From the NCBI RefSeq assembly GCF_011421635.1, contig NZ_WTLI01000004.1:180268-244267 (forward strand): a stretch of 64,000 nt of DNA. Reading direction: 5' to 3'. The notes beneath the pieces are model-generated. The model ran no database searches. It was not told the origin of the DNA and saw only the letters and a list, made by a program, of their open reading frames with translations. The position numbers were made by a program, and so were the translations under genes. This DNA is from Paenibacillus turpanensis (GTDB taxonomy: Bacteria > Bacillota > Bacilli > Paenibacillales > YIM-B00363). This document shows, piece after piece, positions 42,869 through 51,536 of this stretch; positions within the stretch are counted from its first letter, which is position 1, and each line of letters begins with the position of its first letter.

Positions 42869-44833
42869 TCAATCTCCCCCGCCGCCGCCGTCTCCGCCAC
42901 TATCGCTGCCTCCATCTCCTGTCCCTCCATCCGAGCTGGAGCCGCCATCCCCGTAGCCGTTACCGCTTGATCCCGCAGACGATTTGCTGGCTACCCCTTT
43001 CCAAGACCGGTTAAAGGCATAATCGATGGCGTCAAGCCCTTCGGCGTGTAAGCCCGGTGAAGTCGCATAGAAGGAGTCCGCATGCTGTTTTCTTGCACGT
43101 GTCAAGAAGCGTCGCCCTACGCCGAGCAGCAGCGCAGCCTGCAGCATTCGTTCGAGACGATCGGGATCGCTTCCCTCATCCCCTCCGCCTTTGGTAAGCC
43201 AGCGACGGTACCTCTTTATAGCACTCCGATAGGCTTCCGATTCCGGATCCGTTACTCTACCGGGCAAAAACACGACTAGGATAATGGAGATCAGAACGGT
43301 GATAAAGTATTCCCCGACGACCGGATCGTGAACCACTTGAGCGGCTGCGAAAAAGCATGCGACCAGATACGCGATGAGATAACCCTTGGAACGGCTTCGG
43401 ATCGAGAGCCAAACCGCACCACCGCCCAATATTACAGCCAGTATAGCTACCGATCCCCACGCTTTGACATCTGCAATATACATATAGATGAGCATGAGGA
43501 GATGTGTAAAGGCTATGGCAGGAACGATCATTCTTCTCGATGGATAGTCCCTGTACGTAACCGTCCAGCCTTCCTCCCCCTTCAAAAGCTCCTGCCACCG
43601 GCTGAATGCCCTTTGAAACCGCCGCTGCCGCTGCACATACTTGCTCCTTGCGGCTTTTTGCCTGCGCTCGATTTCCGTAGGGCCCGAAATCTTTTCGAGA
43701 TCCAGCACGCCTGTTCCGCGGAACAGCCAGCCGAGCAGGTGTCGATCCGCTCCCTTCAGGTTCGAGCGGTTGCCGCCGAAAGCAAATAACGGCAGCTGCT
43801 TCGGTGCTCTCCGATCCTCCTGAAAGCGTGGTCCCGACGGGATCATGGAGATTTCAATCAACCCCCTTCGGCGCAGTGCAAACACTCCGGCGAGCACATC
43901 CGCACTTTGCAGCGCCCCTTTTCTGTAAAGGGAAACAAGCTTAACCGGATTCATCGACTCCAGTTCCTCGCGAGAGATATGCCGGCCGTGCCACCAGGCT
44001 AAAACCCTGCGCAGGGAAAGAGCGTAAAATACGACGCCTGCAGCGGCAAGATAGGTGAACAAGCTTGCAGTTTGGCGGCCGACATCCAAGAGACGCTCCC
44101 GCTCCGCAAACTTATGCTGCAGCGCCGTTTCTTCCTGCAGGCGTTCTGCCTGAGTTGCAGCCGCCGTAGCTTCCAGCTCCGGGACCGCCTCTGCAGAGAA
44201 AAACACCTTCAATCTTACCTGATCCTGCTCCGGCAGCTGCTTATTTTCGTACCGAATTTGACGGTCCGTTACCTCTACTAGGGAGCCTCCGGAGCGATCG
44301 TAGGCAAAGCCGATTAAAGACTTCTTAGGATGCTGCTCCATACGCACAGTTACGGTAACGTTATGATGATCCGCATCGTTACTCTGGAAAACGATCCAAT
44401 CCAGCTCCCCGCCGTCGGAGTATTTCAAGGCTTCCCGATCCAGCCGGTAACGGTAATACACCTGTTTTGTTTCATCTTGTGCCTGTAAGAACACATCATA
44501 GGAACCATTATTCACACTTAAGGAAACGGGGTAGCTCTTTAGGTTTTCGAAACCGAAGTTACCGAGCTCCCGATCGTTTGGTGGAACAAAAGCTTCGAAA
44601 AACTCGATATTGGACTCCCCGAAATCATCCATATAACGGCCAATTTTATCGTACTGCCCGCGAACGGTATAGGTGTACAGCTCCTCTACGTACAAGTCCC
44701 CGTCCGGTAGAACCTTGGCCATAACATCGACTTTATCGATCGTATATTCATTGTTCGCGCCGCAGCCCGTTAGGAGCACCATCAAAACCATTCCCGCTGC
44801 CAGCAGCATCACCGCTTTCCAGCCTTTTCTCAT
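42869..44833 (-). CDS. DUF2207 membrane protein with lipobox and Gly-rich tail
   Basis: 654 residues. N-terminal signal ending in VLLTGC, a lipobox that would lipidate Cys24. The outer domain of about 210 residues starts NEYTIDKVDVMAKVLPDGDLYVEELYTYTV, the DUF2207 hallmark. A helix follows near 255-275, a cytosolic part, then paired helices near 420-490 (IVPAIAFTHLLMLIYMYIADV...). The C-terminus is an extreme Gly/Ser/Asp run (about the last 40 residues), typical of this family. Function unknown; envelope location is likely. Confidence 0.88.
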   Translation of the reverse strand: MRKGWKAVMLLAAGMVLMVLLTGCGANNEYTIDKVDVMAKVLPDGDLYVEELYTYTVRGQYDKIGRYMDDFGESNIEFFEAFVPPNDRELGNFGFENLKSYPVSLSVNNGSYDVFLQAQDETKQVYYRYRLDREALKYSDGGELDWIVFQSNDADHHNVTVTVRMEQHPKKSLIGFAYDRSGGSLVEVTDRQIRYENKQLPEQDQVRLKVFFSAEAVPELEATAAATQAERLQEETALQHKFAERERLLDVGRQTASLFTYLAAAGVVFYALSLRRVLAWWHGRHISREELESMNPVKLVSLYRKGALQSADVLAGVFALRRRGLIEISMIPSGPRFQEDRRAPKQLPLFAFGGNRSNLKGADRHLLGWLFRGTGVLDLEKISGPTEIERRQKAARSKYVQRQRRFQRAFSRWQELLKGEEGWTVTYRDYPSRRMIVPAIAFTHLLMLIYMYIADVKAWGSVAILAVILGGGAVWLSIRSRSKGYLIAYLVACFFAAAQVVHDPVVGEYFITVLISIILVVFLPGRVTDPESEAYRSAIKRYRRWLTKGGGDEGSDPDRLERMLQAALLLGVGRRFLTRARKQHADSFYATSPGLHAEGLDAIDYAFNRSWKGVASKSSAGSSGNGYGDGGSSSDGGTGDGGSDSGGDGGGGGD

Positions 44834-45021
44834 GCATTCCCCTCCCGTTGTTTAAAAACTGGTATACCCTATTACGGGAAAGCGGCACACAATGTTTCGG
44901 CAGTTGGGAAATTTAGGGGGCGCTTTGGTTAATTTACTAACCCTTAAATTCAAACTAACAATCTGTTTACACTTCTGTATTACAATTTCCACGAATCCAT
45001 TAAATGGTAAGGAGTGAAGTT

Positions 45022-46020
45022 ATGTTTGTCGCAAAAAGAATCCGATCATTCATCGTAGTATTGATGGTGCTAGTCCTGTTCACCTGCCAAAATCCTTTCG
45101 TGACTCTTGCCAATCCCACTTCCACCGCTAACCTCAGCTTTGACTTCCATAATCATGCGTTTCATGGGCAAAAAACGGGATTTAACCATTGGGTTAATAC
45201 CTACATGGTCAGCACTCATACCCCCCATCACAATGGCTATGATATGATTTTTTCAAAGAATGACCTCCAGTACATAGACGCCAAATTCCAGTATGGTGAT
45301 TTCCGTAAAGATCTTGAGGATGAGTGGATTTCAATATACACCTGGACCTTCTCAGATCCACAGCCAGCTTGGAAATACCTTGGGCGTGCACTCACCGATT
45401 CCGATGGCCGGATTCACTACGTCCTTCCGAAAAATCTAAATGTGGGAGTCCATCTCGTAAAGCTGTTTGTGGAGGGTGACGGTACAGAAGCAAACATGTA
45501 CATCCAAGTGTTAGACAAGACGTCAAAATACGTTGTATTCGATATCGACGGCACCTTGACCACCGATGATTTTGAAAACATTAAAGCTTATGCAAGTGAA
45601 TTGTGGAACGGTTCTTACCAGCCCAAGGCATATAACCATGCTGTGGATGTCGTCAGATTTTACGCCGAGCAAGGATACGACATTCTTTACTTATCAGCAA
45701 GACCTTATTGGCTTTCGGAGAAAACGCAAACATGGCTCGTTCAGAAAGGTTTTCCAAGAGGAATGATTCATACTTACGAAGGCTCCGAGATTTTATCCGG
45801 TTCCGGTGCGATCACCTATAAGCTAAATTATTTAAAATCCATAATCTCCAAAGGAGTACAAATTGACTACGCTTATGGTAATGCCGAAAGTGATATTTCC
45901 GCCTATTACGGAGCTGGTTTGACGGGTGATCGGATTTTCATCATTGGGGAGAATGCCGGTTTGCAAAATACAACACCGATCCGTACTTATGGAGAACATC
46001 TGCTAAAGTTAAAGCAATAA
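45022..46020 (+). CDS. Secreted lipin-like (LNS2/HAD) phosphatase
   Basis: About 332 residues. Signal peptide MFVAKRIRSFIVVLMVLVLFTC...TLA, a beta-rich N-domain of about 130 residues, then a HAD catalytic domain with FDIDGTLTTDD (nucleophile and acid), LYLSARPYWLSEKTQTWL (motif II), a Lys in TYKLNYLKSI, and YGNAESDISAYYGAGL (acidic motif). The DxDGT plus SARP layout matches lipin/LNS2 phosphatidate phosphatases; substrate here is inferred. ATG at 45022 has AAGGAGT six bases upstream, so 45004 is rejected. Confidence 0.85.
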   Translation: MFVAKRIRSFIVVLMVLVLFTCQNPFVTLANPTSTANLSFDFHNHAFHGQKTGFNHWVNTYMVSTHTPHHNGYDMIFSKNDLQYIDAKFQYGDFRKDLEDEWISIYTWTFSDPQPAWKYLGRALTDSDGRIHYVLPKNLNVGVHLVKLFVEGDGTEANMYIQVLDKTSKYVVFDIDGTLTTDDFENIKAYASELWNGSYQPKAYNHAVDVVRFYAEQGYDILYLSARPYWLSEKTQTWLVQKGFPRGMIHTYEGSEILSGSGAITYKLNYLKSIISKGVQIDYAYGNAESDISAYYGAGLTGDRIFIIGENAGLQNTTPIRTYGEHLLKLKQ

Positions 46021-46030
46021 ATACGCAATA

Positions 46031-46079
46031 AGCTGTCCCCATGAAAGAGGTGTTCTTCTTCATAGGGGCAGCTTTTTTT
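46031..46079 (+). terminator. Terminator of the lipin-like gene
   Basis: AGCTGTCCCCATGAA pairs with TTCATAGGGGCAGCT (one mismatch) and is followed by seven T. Confidence 0.9.
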
Positions 46080-46080
46080 G

Positions 46081-46557
46081 TTAATGCTTTCTAAGCCTTT
46101 TCAACACCGTGGGTCTTAATTTTTGGAACAGATAACGAAATAAAAAATACCCAATGACCATAGAAAGAATGCTATTTACTGTACTACCCAGGAAAAAATC
46201 AACGCCTAATTTCCCTAACCTTTCAAGGAAAGTCAGAGTTTCAGTAAATTCTACTTCTTCAATTGCCTTGGGTACATCCGCCTGATGATTAGGCCCCCGA
46301 AGGATACGTCCAGTTGCATAATTCATATAAAATAGTAACGGCCATAAGAACGAGCCTAGCGCAGCTGCGATCACCGCCGCCACTGTACTTCCCCGAAATA
46401 ATTTAGTAAGGGTGATCGAAAGCAAAGGCCCGATGCCGAATGTGGGAAACCAGCACGGTAAAAAGCCCGTGACTAACCCAAGTGCAACTTTATGCGCTCC
46501 CGCATTAATTCGAAACAACCTTATCGCGTAGTACTTAACTCTCCTGATAACCTTCAC
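46081..46557 (-). CDS. DUF2062 membrane protein
   Basis: 158 residues with the DUF2062 pattern HKVALGLVTGFLPCWFPTFGIGPLLSITLTKLFRGSTVAAVIAAALGSFLWPLLFYMNYATGR, giving two or three membrane helices, and a C-terminal helix VNSILSMVIGYFLFRYLF. The role is unknown; homologues sit near envelope and polysaccharide genes. Convergent with the lipin-like gene. Confidence 0.85.
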   Translation of the reverse strand: MKVIRRVKYYAIRLFRINAGAHKVALGLVTGFLPCWFPTFGIGPLLSITLTKLFRGSTVAAVIAAALGSFLWPLLFYMNYATGRILRGPNHQADVPKAIEEVEFTETLTFLERLGKLGVDFFLGSTVNSILSMVIGYFLFRYLFQKLRPTVLKRLRKH

Positions 46558-46696
46558 TTCTATTCACCGTTTTCTAAGAAGTTTTTAACTTTATTAAGTT
46601 TAACACAAATCATTCAACCCCGGAAATTTCCTTATAATTCCTAACATCTTGCCGAGTATTACACCTTCATGAGTTAAAAAATCCCTTGATGTTACT

Positions 46697-47599
46697 TCAT
46701 CCTAGCGTCTCCCGCAGACGTTGAAGATCTCTCATCGGGGACAACCCAAATTTGCGGGTATATTCCCGACTGAAATGCGAAGGGCTTTCGTATCCGACCA
46801 GGTACGCGGCCTCGGCCGCTTCCATGCTTTCCGTGATGAGAAGCCGCCTCGCTTCCTGAAGCCTAAGCTGCTTCTGATACTGGATCGGGCTCATGCCCGT
46901 GACTTCCTTAAAATAGCTATGCAGCGAAGAGGTGCTCATTCGGGCCTCCTCCGCAAGCTCCTCTACCCGCAAGGGCTGCGCAAATTCACAGTTCAGCCGC
47001 TCAATCACCTTTGCGATCCGTTGAGCGTGGCTGCCGATGAGCGAAAACTGCTTCAAAGCCGCGTTCTGTCCATCCTGAAGAACCCGGTAAATAATCTCGC
47101 GTAGGATTCCGGCAGCAAGTACGGGAATCTCCTGCGGCGCATCCAGCAGCCGGACAAGCCGTAGAACGGCATCAAGAAGCGAATCGCTAAGCCGGCTAAT
47201 CACCAAGCCGCACCCAGGCTCGCGTTTCGGGCTCGCCGCTTGATTCGAGAGCTGAATCACTTCGAGAATCTGGTTCATATCGAGCTGCAGCTGCACACTT
47301 AAATAAGGTGTCTCCGGCGCAGCCTCCACCACCTGCCCCGTAATGGGCAAATGGACGGAGGCCGTCAAATAACTGGCCGAATCGTACCGGTAGATATCCT
47401 CCCCGAGCGTCACCATCTTTGCGCCTTGAGCCACCACGCATAGAGACGGTTCATAGACAGAATGAACCGGTTCGGAAATCCGGGAGGCACGAATAAAGCG
47501 TGTCCCCGGAATCAGCGTTTCCTGCGTGCCATCCGCTTTTATATATCGCCCCATGATCTCCGCCAATTCTCCGCTTCGTCCAACGGATCGTCCTTCCAT
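46697..47599 (-). CDS. AraC-family transcriptional regulator
   Basis: 300 residues: an N-terminal cupin-like AraC_N domain (ETLIPGTRFIRASRISEPVHSVYEPSLCVVAQGAKMVTLGEDIYRYDSASYLTASVHLP) and two C-terminal HTH units (LRVEELAEEARMSTSSLHSYFKEVTGMSPIQYQKQLRLQEARRLL ... AAYLVGYESPSHFSREYTRKFG). It is divergent from the Atu4866-type/SDR pair and is their likely regulator, an arrangement common for this subfamily with oxidoreductases. Confidence 0.92.
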   Translation of the reverse strand: MEGRSVGRSGELAEIMGRYIKADGTQETLIPGTRFIRASRISEPVHSVYEPSLCVVAQGAKMVTLGEDIYRYDSASYLTASVHLPITGQVVEAAPETPYLSVQLQLDMNQILEVIQLSNQAASPKREPGCGLVISRLSDSLLDAVLRLVRLLDAPQEIPVLAAGILREIIYRVLQDGQNAALKQFSLIGSHAQRIAKVIERLNCEFAQPLRVEELAEEARMSTSSLHSYFKEVTGMSPIQYQKQLRLQEARRLLITESMEAAEAAYLVGYESPSHFSREYTRKFGLSPMRDLQRLRETLG

Positions 47600-47751
47600 G
47601 ATTCACGCCCCCGTTTCGCTCTCTCGTACTCTTATACTCCCTACTCTATAAACGATTGGAGAATTAGGCAAGTACTGTGTATTTTCCCGCTACCGCTTGA
47701 ATTTCTTATTGAGTCATAATGAAGCCAGAAATCCGATTGGAGGTGACGAAA

Positions 47752-48108
47752 ATGATCAAGCTCCTGTTCCTTGCTCTTTTGTTCAACCCCTTGACGATTC
47801 AGTCTTGCCAAGATCCGAATGCCATTCGGTACTCGAAGGAGGAAGAGAATAAAATGAATTCGGAAATGGGAAATCCGCATCCCTATGTCGGGATGTGGGT
47901 GACGAAAGACGGCCATATCCGGCACGAGCTGCTGCCGAACGGACGCTATGACGAAGCGCGCGGAAGCCGCAAAAGCGCTTATCAAGGCAGTTACACCATC
48001 AAGGACGATCATATCGAGTATGTGGATGACACCGGCTTCACCGCCGACGGCGATTTCATCGATGGGGTGCTGTACCATGCCGGAATGGTTCTCTATCGTG
48101 AAAAATAA
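47752..48108 (+). CDS. Atu4866-domain small secreted protein
   Basis: 118 residues. Short hydrophobic leader (IKLLFLALLFNPLTIQSC) with a possible but imperfect lipobox. The mature part matches the small Atu4866 beta-barrel family: YVGMWVTKDGHIRHELLPNGRYDEARG, SAYQGSYTI, HIEYVDDTGFTADGDF, GVLYHAGMVLYR. ATG at 47752 follows GGAGGTGA. The SDR gene follows 24 bases later; both probably respond to the divergent AraC regulator. Confidence 0.85.
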   Translation: MIKLLFLALLFNPLTIQSCQDPNAIRYSKEEENKMNSEMGNPHPYVGMWVTKDGHIRHELLPNGRYDEARGSRKSAYQGSYTIKDDHIEYVDDTGFTADGDFIDGVLYHAGMVLYREK

Positions 48109-48132
48109 TCAGTGAAATGGAGTGACGGTAGA

Positions 48133-48864
48133 ATGGCTGCACTTGAGGGAAAAGTGGTTATCGTTACAGGAGCAAGCAGCGGAATTGGCGAAGCAACCGC
48201 CCGCATGCTCGCACACGAAGGCGCTCACGTCGTCATCGGGGCTCGTCGCTTGGAGAAGCTTGATGCCTTGGCAACGGCTATTCGTAAGGAAGGTGGTTCA
48301 GCTGCCGTTCAACAGCTTGATGTGACGGAGCTGTCGCAGATGAAGACTATCGTCGATTTGGCAATCAGCCGGTTCGGTCGACTGGACGCGATCGTGAACA
48401 ATGCCGGCGTGATGCCGCTCTCCCCTTTGGAGGCATTGAAGATCGAGGAGTGGAACCGGATGATCGATGTCAATATCCGCGGTGTCCTTCACGGCATTGC
48501 CGCCGGTCTTCCGGTCATGAAAGCACAAGGCTTCGGACAATTCGTCAACGTGGCCTCCATCGGAGCCTACGCCGTATCCCCCACAGCTGCGGTGTACTGC
48601 GCAACCAAATACGCCGTATGGGCGATTACGGATGGGCTGCGGCAAGAGGTTGCAGGTCAAGGCATCCGTTTGACTCTCGTGTCGCCGGGCGTAACGGAAT
48701 CCGAGCTGGCCGAGACCATAACGGATCGCGAAGCGAAGGAGCTTATGAAAGAGTACAGGCGCATCGCGTTGCCCGCGTCAGCCATTGCCCGTGCGATCGT
48801 TTATGCCATCGGACAGCCAGCCGACGTCGATGTAAATGAATTGATCATTCGTCCGGTCGTGTAG
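48133..48864 (+). CDS. Short-chain dehydrogenase/reductase
   Basis: 243 residues, classical SDR: GASSGIGEATARML, acidic/Arg cofactor region GARRLEKLD (NADP preference), IVNNAGVMPL, NVASIGAYAVSPTAAVYCATKYAVWA (Ser, YxxxK) and SPGVTESELAETI. Close to the YdfG/serine dehydrogenase-like group that occurs with AraC regulators and Atu4866-type genes. ATG at 48133 has GGAGTGA upstream; 48112 is a less likely GTG. Confidence 0.92.
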   Translation: MAALEGKVVIVTGASSGIGEATARMLAHEGAHVVIGARRLEKLDALATAIRKEGGSAAVQQLDVTELSQMKTIVDLAISRFGRLDAIVNNAGVMPLSPLEALKIEEWNRMIDVNIRGVLHGIAAGLPVMKAQGFGQFVNVASIGAYAVSPTAAVYCATKYAVWAITDGLRQEVAGQGIRLTLVSPGVTESELAETITDREAKELMKEYRRIALPASAIARAIVYAIGQPADVDVNELIIRPVV

Positions 48865-48884
48865 TTTGGAGTAACATATACAAG

Positions 48885-48929
48885 AACCGCAAGCGATCAT
48901 CCTATCAGAGGAAGATTGCTTGCGGTTTT
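48885..48929 (+). terminator. Terminator of the Atu4866-SDR operon
   Basis: AACCGCAAGC and GCTTGCGGTT form a perfect stem followed by TTG; extra pairing inside. Confidence 0.75.
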
Positions 48930-49026
48930 GTCGTCATTGGGCTCCGACGTCTGAACTGATTCACTGTCTGTCACAAATGCACCGTCCCTGAGGTCAAGGC
49001 GTACCGGCGGCCGAAGACGAGGCAAT

Positions 49027-49515
49027 TCATATCAGCTTTTTAAAGAAAACCTCAAGCTCCATGGATCTTTTTAACGTGTTGTAAATGGGCGATTTTTTAA
49101 GTGCACCGAGGCAAAAATCATCGAAATCCTTGTCCTCCAGATCAACAAATAAAAAAACGGTCACCGTTATGTTTTGAATCGACGGTTCTTCATCATACCC
49201 TTTTACACCGACCAAAGATAAAGGGTTTTCCAGCGAAAGGTTTAGTACCCCTTCAATCTCTTCGATGATGAAGCCCCTTTTTTTCGACTGCTCTAAAAGC
49301 GTCAATAGGATGCTGCTTAACACGGAGCCTGCGAAGTATTCCACACTGCTAATTGGTTTATATTCCGAGTCAAAGCTGATTTGCTTTTCGATTGCAAAGC
49401 TATTTTTATTCGTATAGATTTTCACCGTGGAGAGATCATTCGACGTGCCCCTAAACTTCATATCAAACCTTCGGGACTCATACACTGTGTTGCTTTCATC
49501 CTTTGGCCGCTCCAT
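49027..49515 (-). CDS. OsmC-like protein with an altered active site
   Basis: 162 residues with the OsmC/Ohr organisation: a beta-rich start, the long central helix SSVEYFAGSVLSSILLTLLEQSKKRGF and the second helix DDFCLGALKKSPIYNTLKRS. The first redox Cys expected in the central helix is absent; a Cys remains at the second position. It may therefore bind rather than reduce a hydroperoxide or thiol. It starts one base after the MetE-like gene and is the last gene of a four-gene operon. Confidence 0.72.
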   Translation of the reverse strand: MERPKDESNTVYESRRFDMKFRGTSNDLSTVKIYTNKNSFAIEKQISFDSEYKPISSVEYFAGSVLSSILLTLLEQSKKRGFIIEEIEGVLNLSLENPLSLVGVKGYDEEPSIQNITVTVFLFVDLEDKDFDDFCLGALKKSPIYNTLKRSMELEVFFKKLI

Positions 49516-49516
49516 C

Positions 49517-50692
49517 CTATTGGCCCCTAACTATGGAAGCGGCTTCCGTTAACGAACGCATTTTGCCCGAAATATGCTCAAGCACATTCACAGGACTATT
49601 GGAAAAGGTTGCAAAGCCGCAGTCCGGATTCAGCCATACTTTTTCCTTGGGAAGATAAGTCAATGCCTCTTGCACTCTGGAAAGGATGGGGTCCACGGTC
49701 TCCACGTCATCGGAACGCGGATTGATCACGCCTAAACCAAGTGCCGTATGCTCTGCTATCCTCGGATCAGCCAATAGGGAGCTCAGCTCCCCTGCCCTTG
49801 GCGTTGAGAATTCAAGAGTGAGAAGGTCCGGATTCACCTTTGCAAATAATTCAAGCAGCGGCGTATAAGGACCCGTCAATAAAATACGCTCATCCTTACT
49901 CCAGTTGCCTCTGCAGACATGCAGCGAAGCGACCGTTTCCGTTTGTTTGATATGGCCTATAATCTGTCCGATCAAGGAACCGGCAAATTCAAGCTCCTCT
50001 TTTGGATCTTTTCTCTCGGAGAGAGCCGCGCACATAAATGACCTTGGCTTCCCCTCTGTAAACACCACCTCGGTCAGTACCGGTTCATCCAATTGAATGA
50101 CATCAACACCGATGCTCACCAAGTTATCGATCTCTTTCTTTAAGATCTCGATAACATGCTGACCCAGCTCCTCCTTGCTTCCATAAACCTTCCCAGTAAG
50201 CTTAGGAAGCCACATTGATCGAGTGAGCAGATAAGGCCCCGGCAGTGTGACCTTAACGGGTTTATCCGTAAACTTCTTCAAGGTCAGAAGCTCTTGAACA
50301 ACAATATCACCATTGTACTGCAGCTTATCAACACAAATCGCATTCTTAATACTGACTGCCGGAACATCCAGCGCGGTCAGCATGTCCTCGAACGCCTTTT
50401 TATCGTCAATATAGTCCAGCATTTCACTCATGCTCATCATGGTAACGCCGCCTATTTTGTCGGAGACAAAGGACACATAGTTATCTCGTCCGAGCTCGCC
50501 GCTTGTGATGATGTCAATCCCCGCATCCTCCTGCAGCTTTACGATCTTCCCGGTTTCCATCTCAATAAGATTGTTGAATTCGCTGGATTCGATTGCTCCT
50601 CTTCTCTTCATTCTTAAGGCGCTTAGAACCTCTTTTGACCTAGGCATACTTCCAATTAAGGACGTAGGAAACAGCGGTAATTGGCTTTTCAT
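49517..50692 (-). CDS. MetE C-terminal-type methyltransferase (cobalamin-independent)
   Basis: About 391 residues, a single barrel equivalent to the catalytic half of MetE: LFPTSLIGSMPRSKEV, DIITSGELGRDNYVSFV, VIQLDEPVLTEV, and the zinc ligands in SLHVCRGNW (His, Cys), LLTLEFSTPRAGEL (Glu) and LNPDCGFATF (Cys). The folate-binding N-terminal half of MetE is missing, so the methyl donor is uncertain. ATG at 50692 has GGGAGA upstream. The gene lies between a PhnD-like and an OsmC-like gene, which suggests transfer of a methyl group to or from a thiol made in this pathway. Confidence 0.85.
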   Translation of the reverse strand: MKSQLPLFPTSLIGSMPRSKEVLSALRMKRRGAIESSEFNNLIEMETGKIVKLQEDAGIDIITSGELGRDNYVSFVSDKIGGVTMMSMSEMLDYIDDKKAFEDMLTALDVPAVSIKNAICVDKLQYNGDIVVQELLTLKKFTDKPVKVTLPGPYLLTRSMWLPKLTGKVYGSKEELGQHVIEILKKEIDNLVSIGVDVIQLDEPVLTEVVFTEGKPRSFMCAALSERKDPKEELEFAGSLIGQIIGHIKQTETVASLHVCRGNWSKDERILLTGPYTPLLELFAKVNPDLLTLEFSTPRAGELSSLLADPRIAEHTALGLGVINPRSDDVETVDPILSRVQEALTYLPKEKVWLNPDCGFATFSNSPVNVLEHISGKMRSLTEAASIVRGQ

Positions 50693-50696
50693 ATGT

Positions 50697-51515
50697 TTAT
50701 CTCCCAAAGAACTTCAGATAGTCGTTGGCTTCGCGTAATTGCTCAAATCCCGTGATTCTGCCTTCAACCCATTCCTTCAAGCCTTCCATATCCATCATCT
50801 GCTTATGGGCTTCATTCGAATAATCCATTCTGTGAAGCACCTCTTGCCATTCTGTGAACCTTTCCGCGGAAAAATCGGGATGTGCGGTGAAGATGCAGTG
50901 GTCAAATAAAGGCGTTGTATCCAAACATACCAATTGATTCTCATCAATGGTGCCATCCTTCTTCCAAGCTTCCCAGTTCAAATCCAATGTTACCGAGGCG
51001 TCTACCGTTCCCGCCCTTAACGCCTTGATGGCATCCAGCTCTCCTCCAACATGGTCTCCGTGAAGGCCAACACCAATATCAAACCTTTGTTCCGTATAGT
51101 CCACTCCGTATTCCAGACCATTGACATGCAAATATTGAATGGGAATCAATCTCGCTTGAGGAGAATCTATAGCACCAAAGCCAATCGTCTTCCCTCTAAG
51201 ACCATCGAGATGGGTTATACCGCTGTCTTTCCTGACAATGAAGCAGGATTTTCTGTCTCTGTCCGTATCTCTCATCGAACCCATCTGGCAGGTTCCACCC
51301 GTTCTCAAGTAGGTATCCAGCCAGGCGAGAGGGGAATTCCATGCGATGTCAATTTCCCTGTTCATCAAACCGTCAACCTGTCCCTCATAATCCTTATAGA
51401 AGACGCATTCGATTTCAAGCCCTTCCTCTTTGAAAAAATCAGCAATGATTCCCCAGATCACGGTAACCCTTGGATCATAAATCACTGCACCGACTTTGAT
51501 TCTATCGTTACTCAA
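50697..51515 (-). CDS. PhnD/NMT1-like substrate-binding fold protein without signal peptide
   Basis: 272 residues of the periplasmic-binding type II fold (IKVGAVIYDPRVTVIWGIIADFF, DIAWNSPLAWLDTYL, IVRKDSGITHLDGLRGKTIGFGAIDSPQARL, GELDAIKALRAGTVDASVTL). It looks closest to PhnD-like phosphonate binding proteins. There is neither signal peptide nor lipobox, and no ABC permease or ATPase gene in the operon, so it is probably cytosolic. TTG at 51515 is preferred (AAGGAG eight bases ahead) over the GTG at 51524. A cytosolic binding-protein fold with enzyme activity is known from THI5/NMT1; a similar role is possible here. Confidence 0.7.
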   Translation of the reverse strand: MSNDRIKVGAVIYDPRVTVIWGIIADFFKEEGLEIECVFYKDYEGQVDGLMNREIDIAWNSPLAWLDTYLRTGGTCQMGSMRDTDRDRKSCFIVRKDSGITHLDGLRGKTIGFGAIDSPQARLIPIQYLHVNGLEYGVDYTEQRFDIGVGLHGDHVGGELDAIKALRAGTVDASVTLDLNWEAWKKDGTIDENQLVCLDTTPLFDHCIFTAHPDFSAERFTEWQEVLHRMDYSNEAHKQMMDMEGLKEWVEGRITGFEQLREANDYLKFFGR

Positions 51516-51536
51516 TGAGCTCACTCCTTTTGTTAT

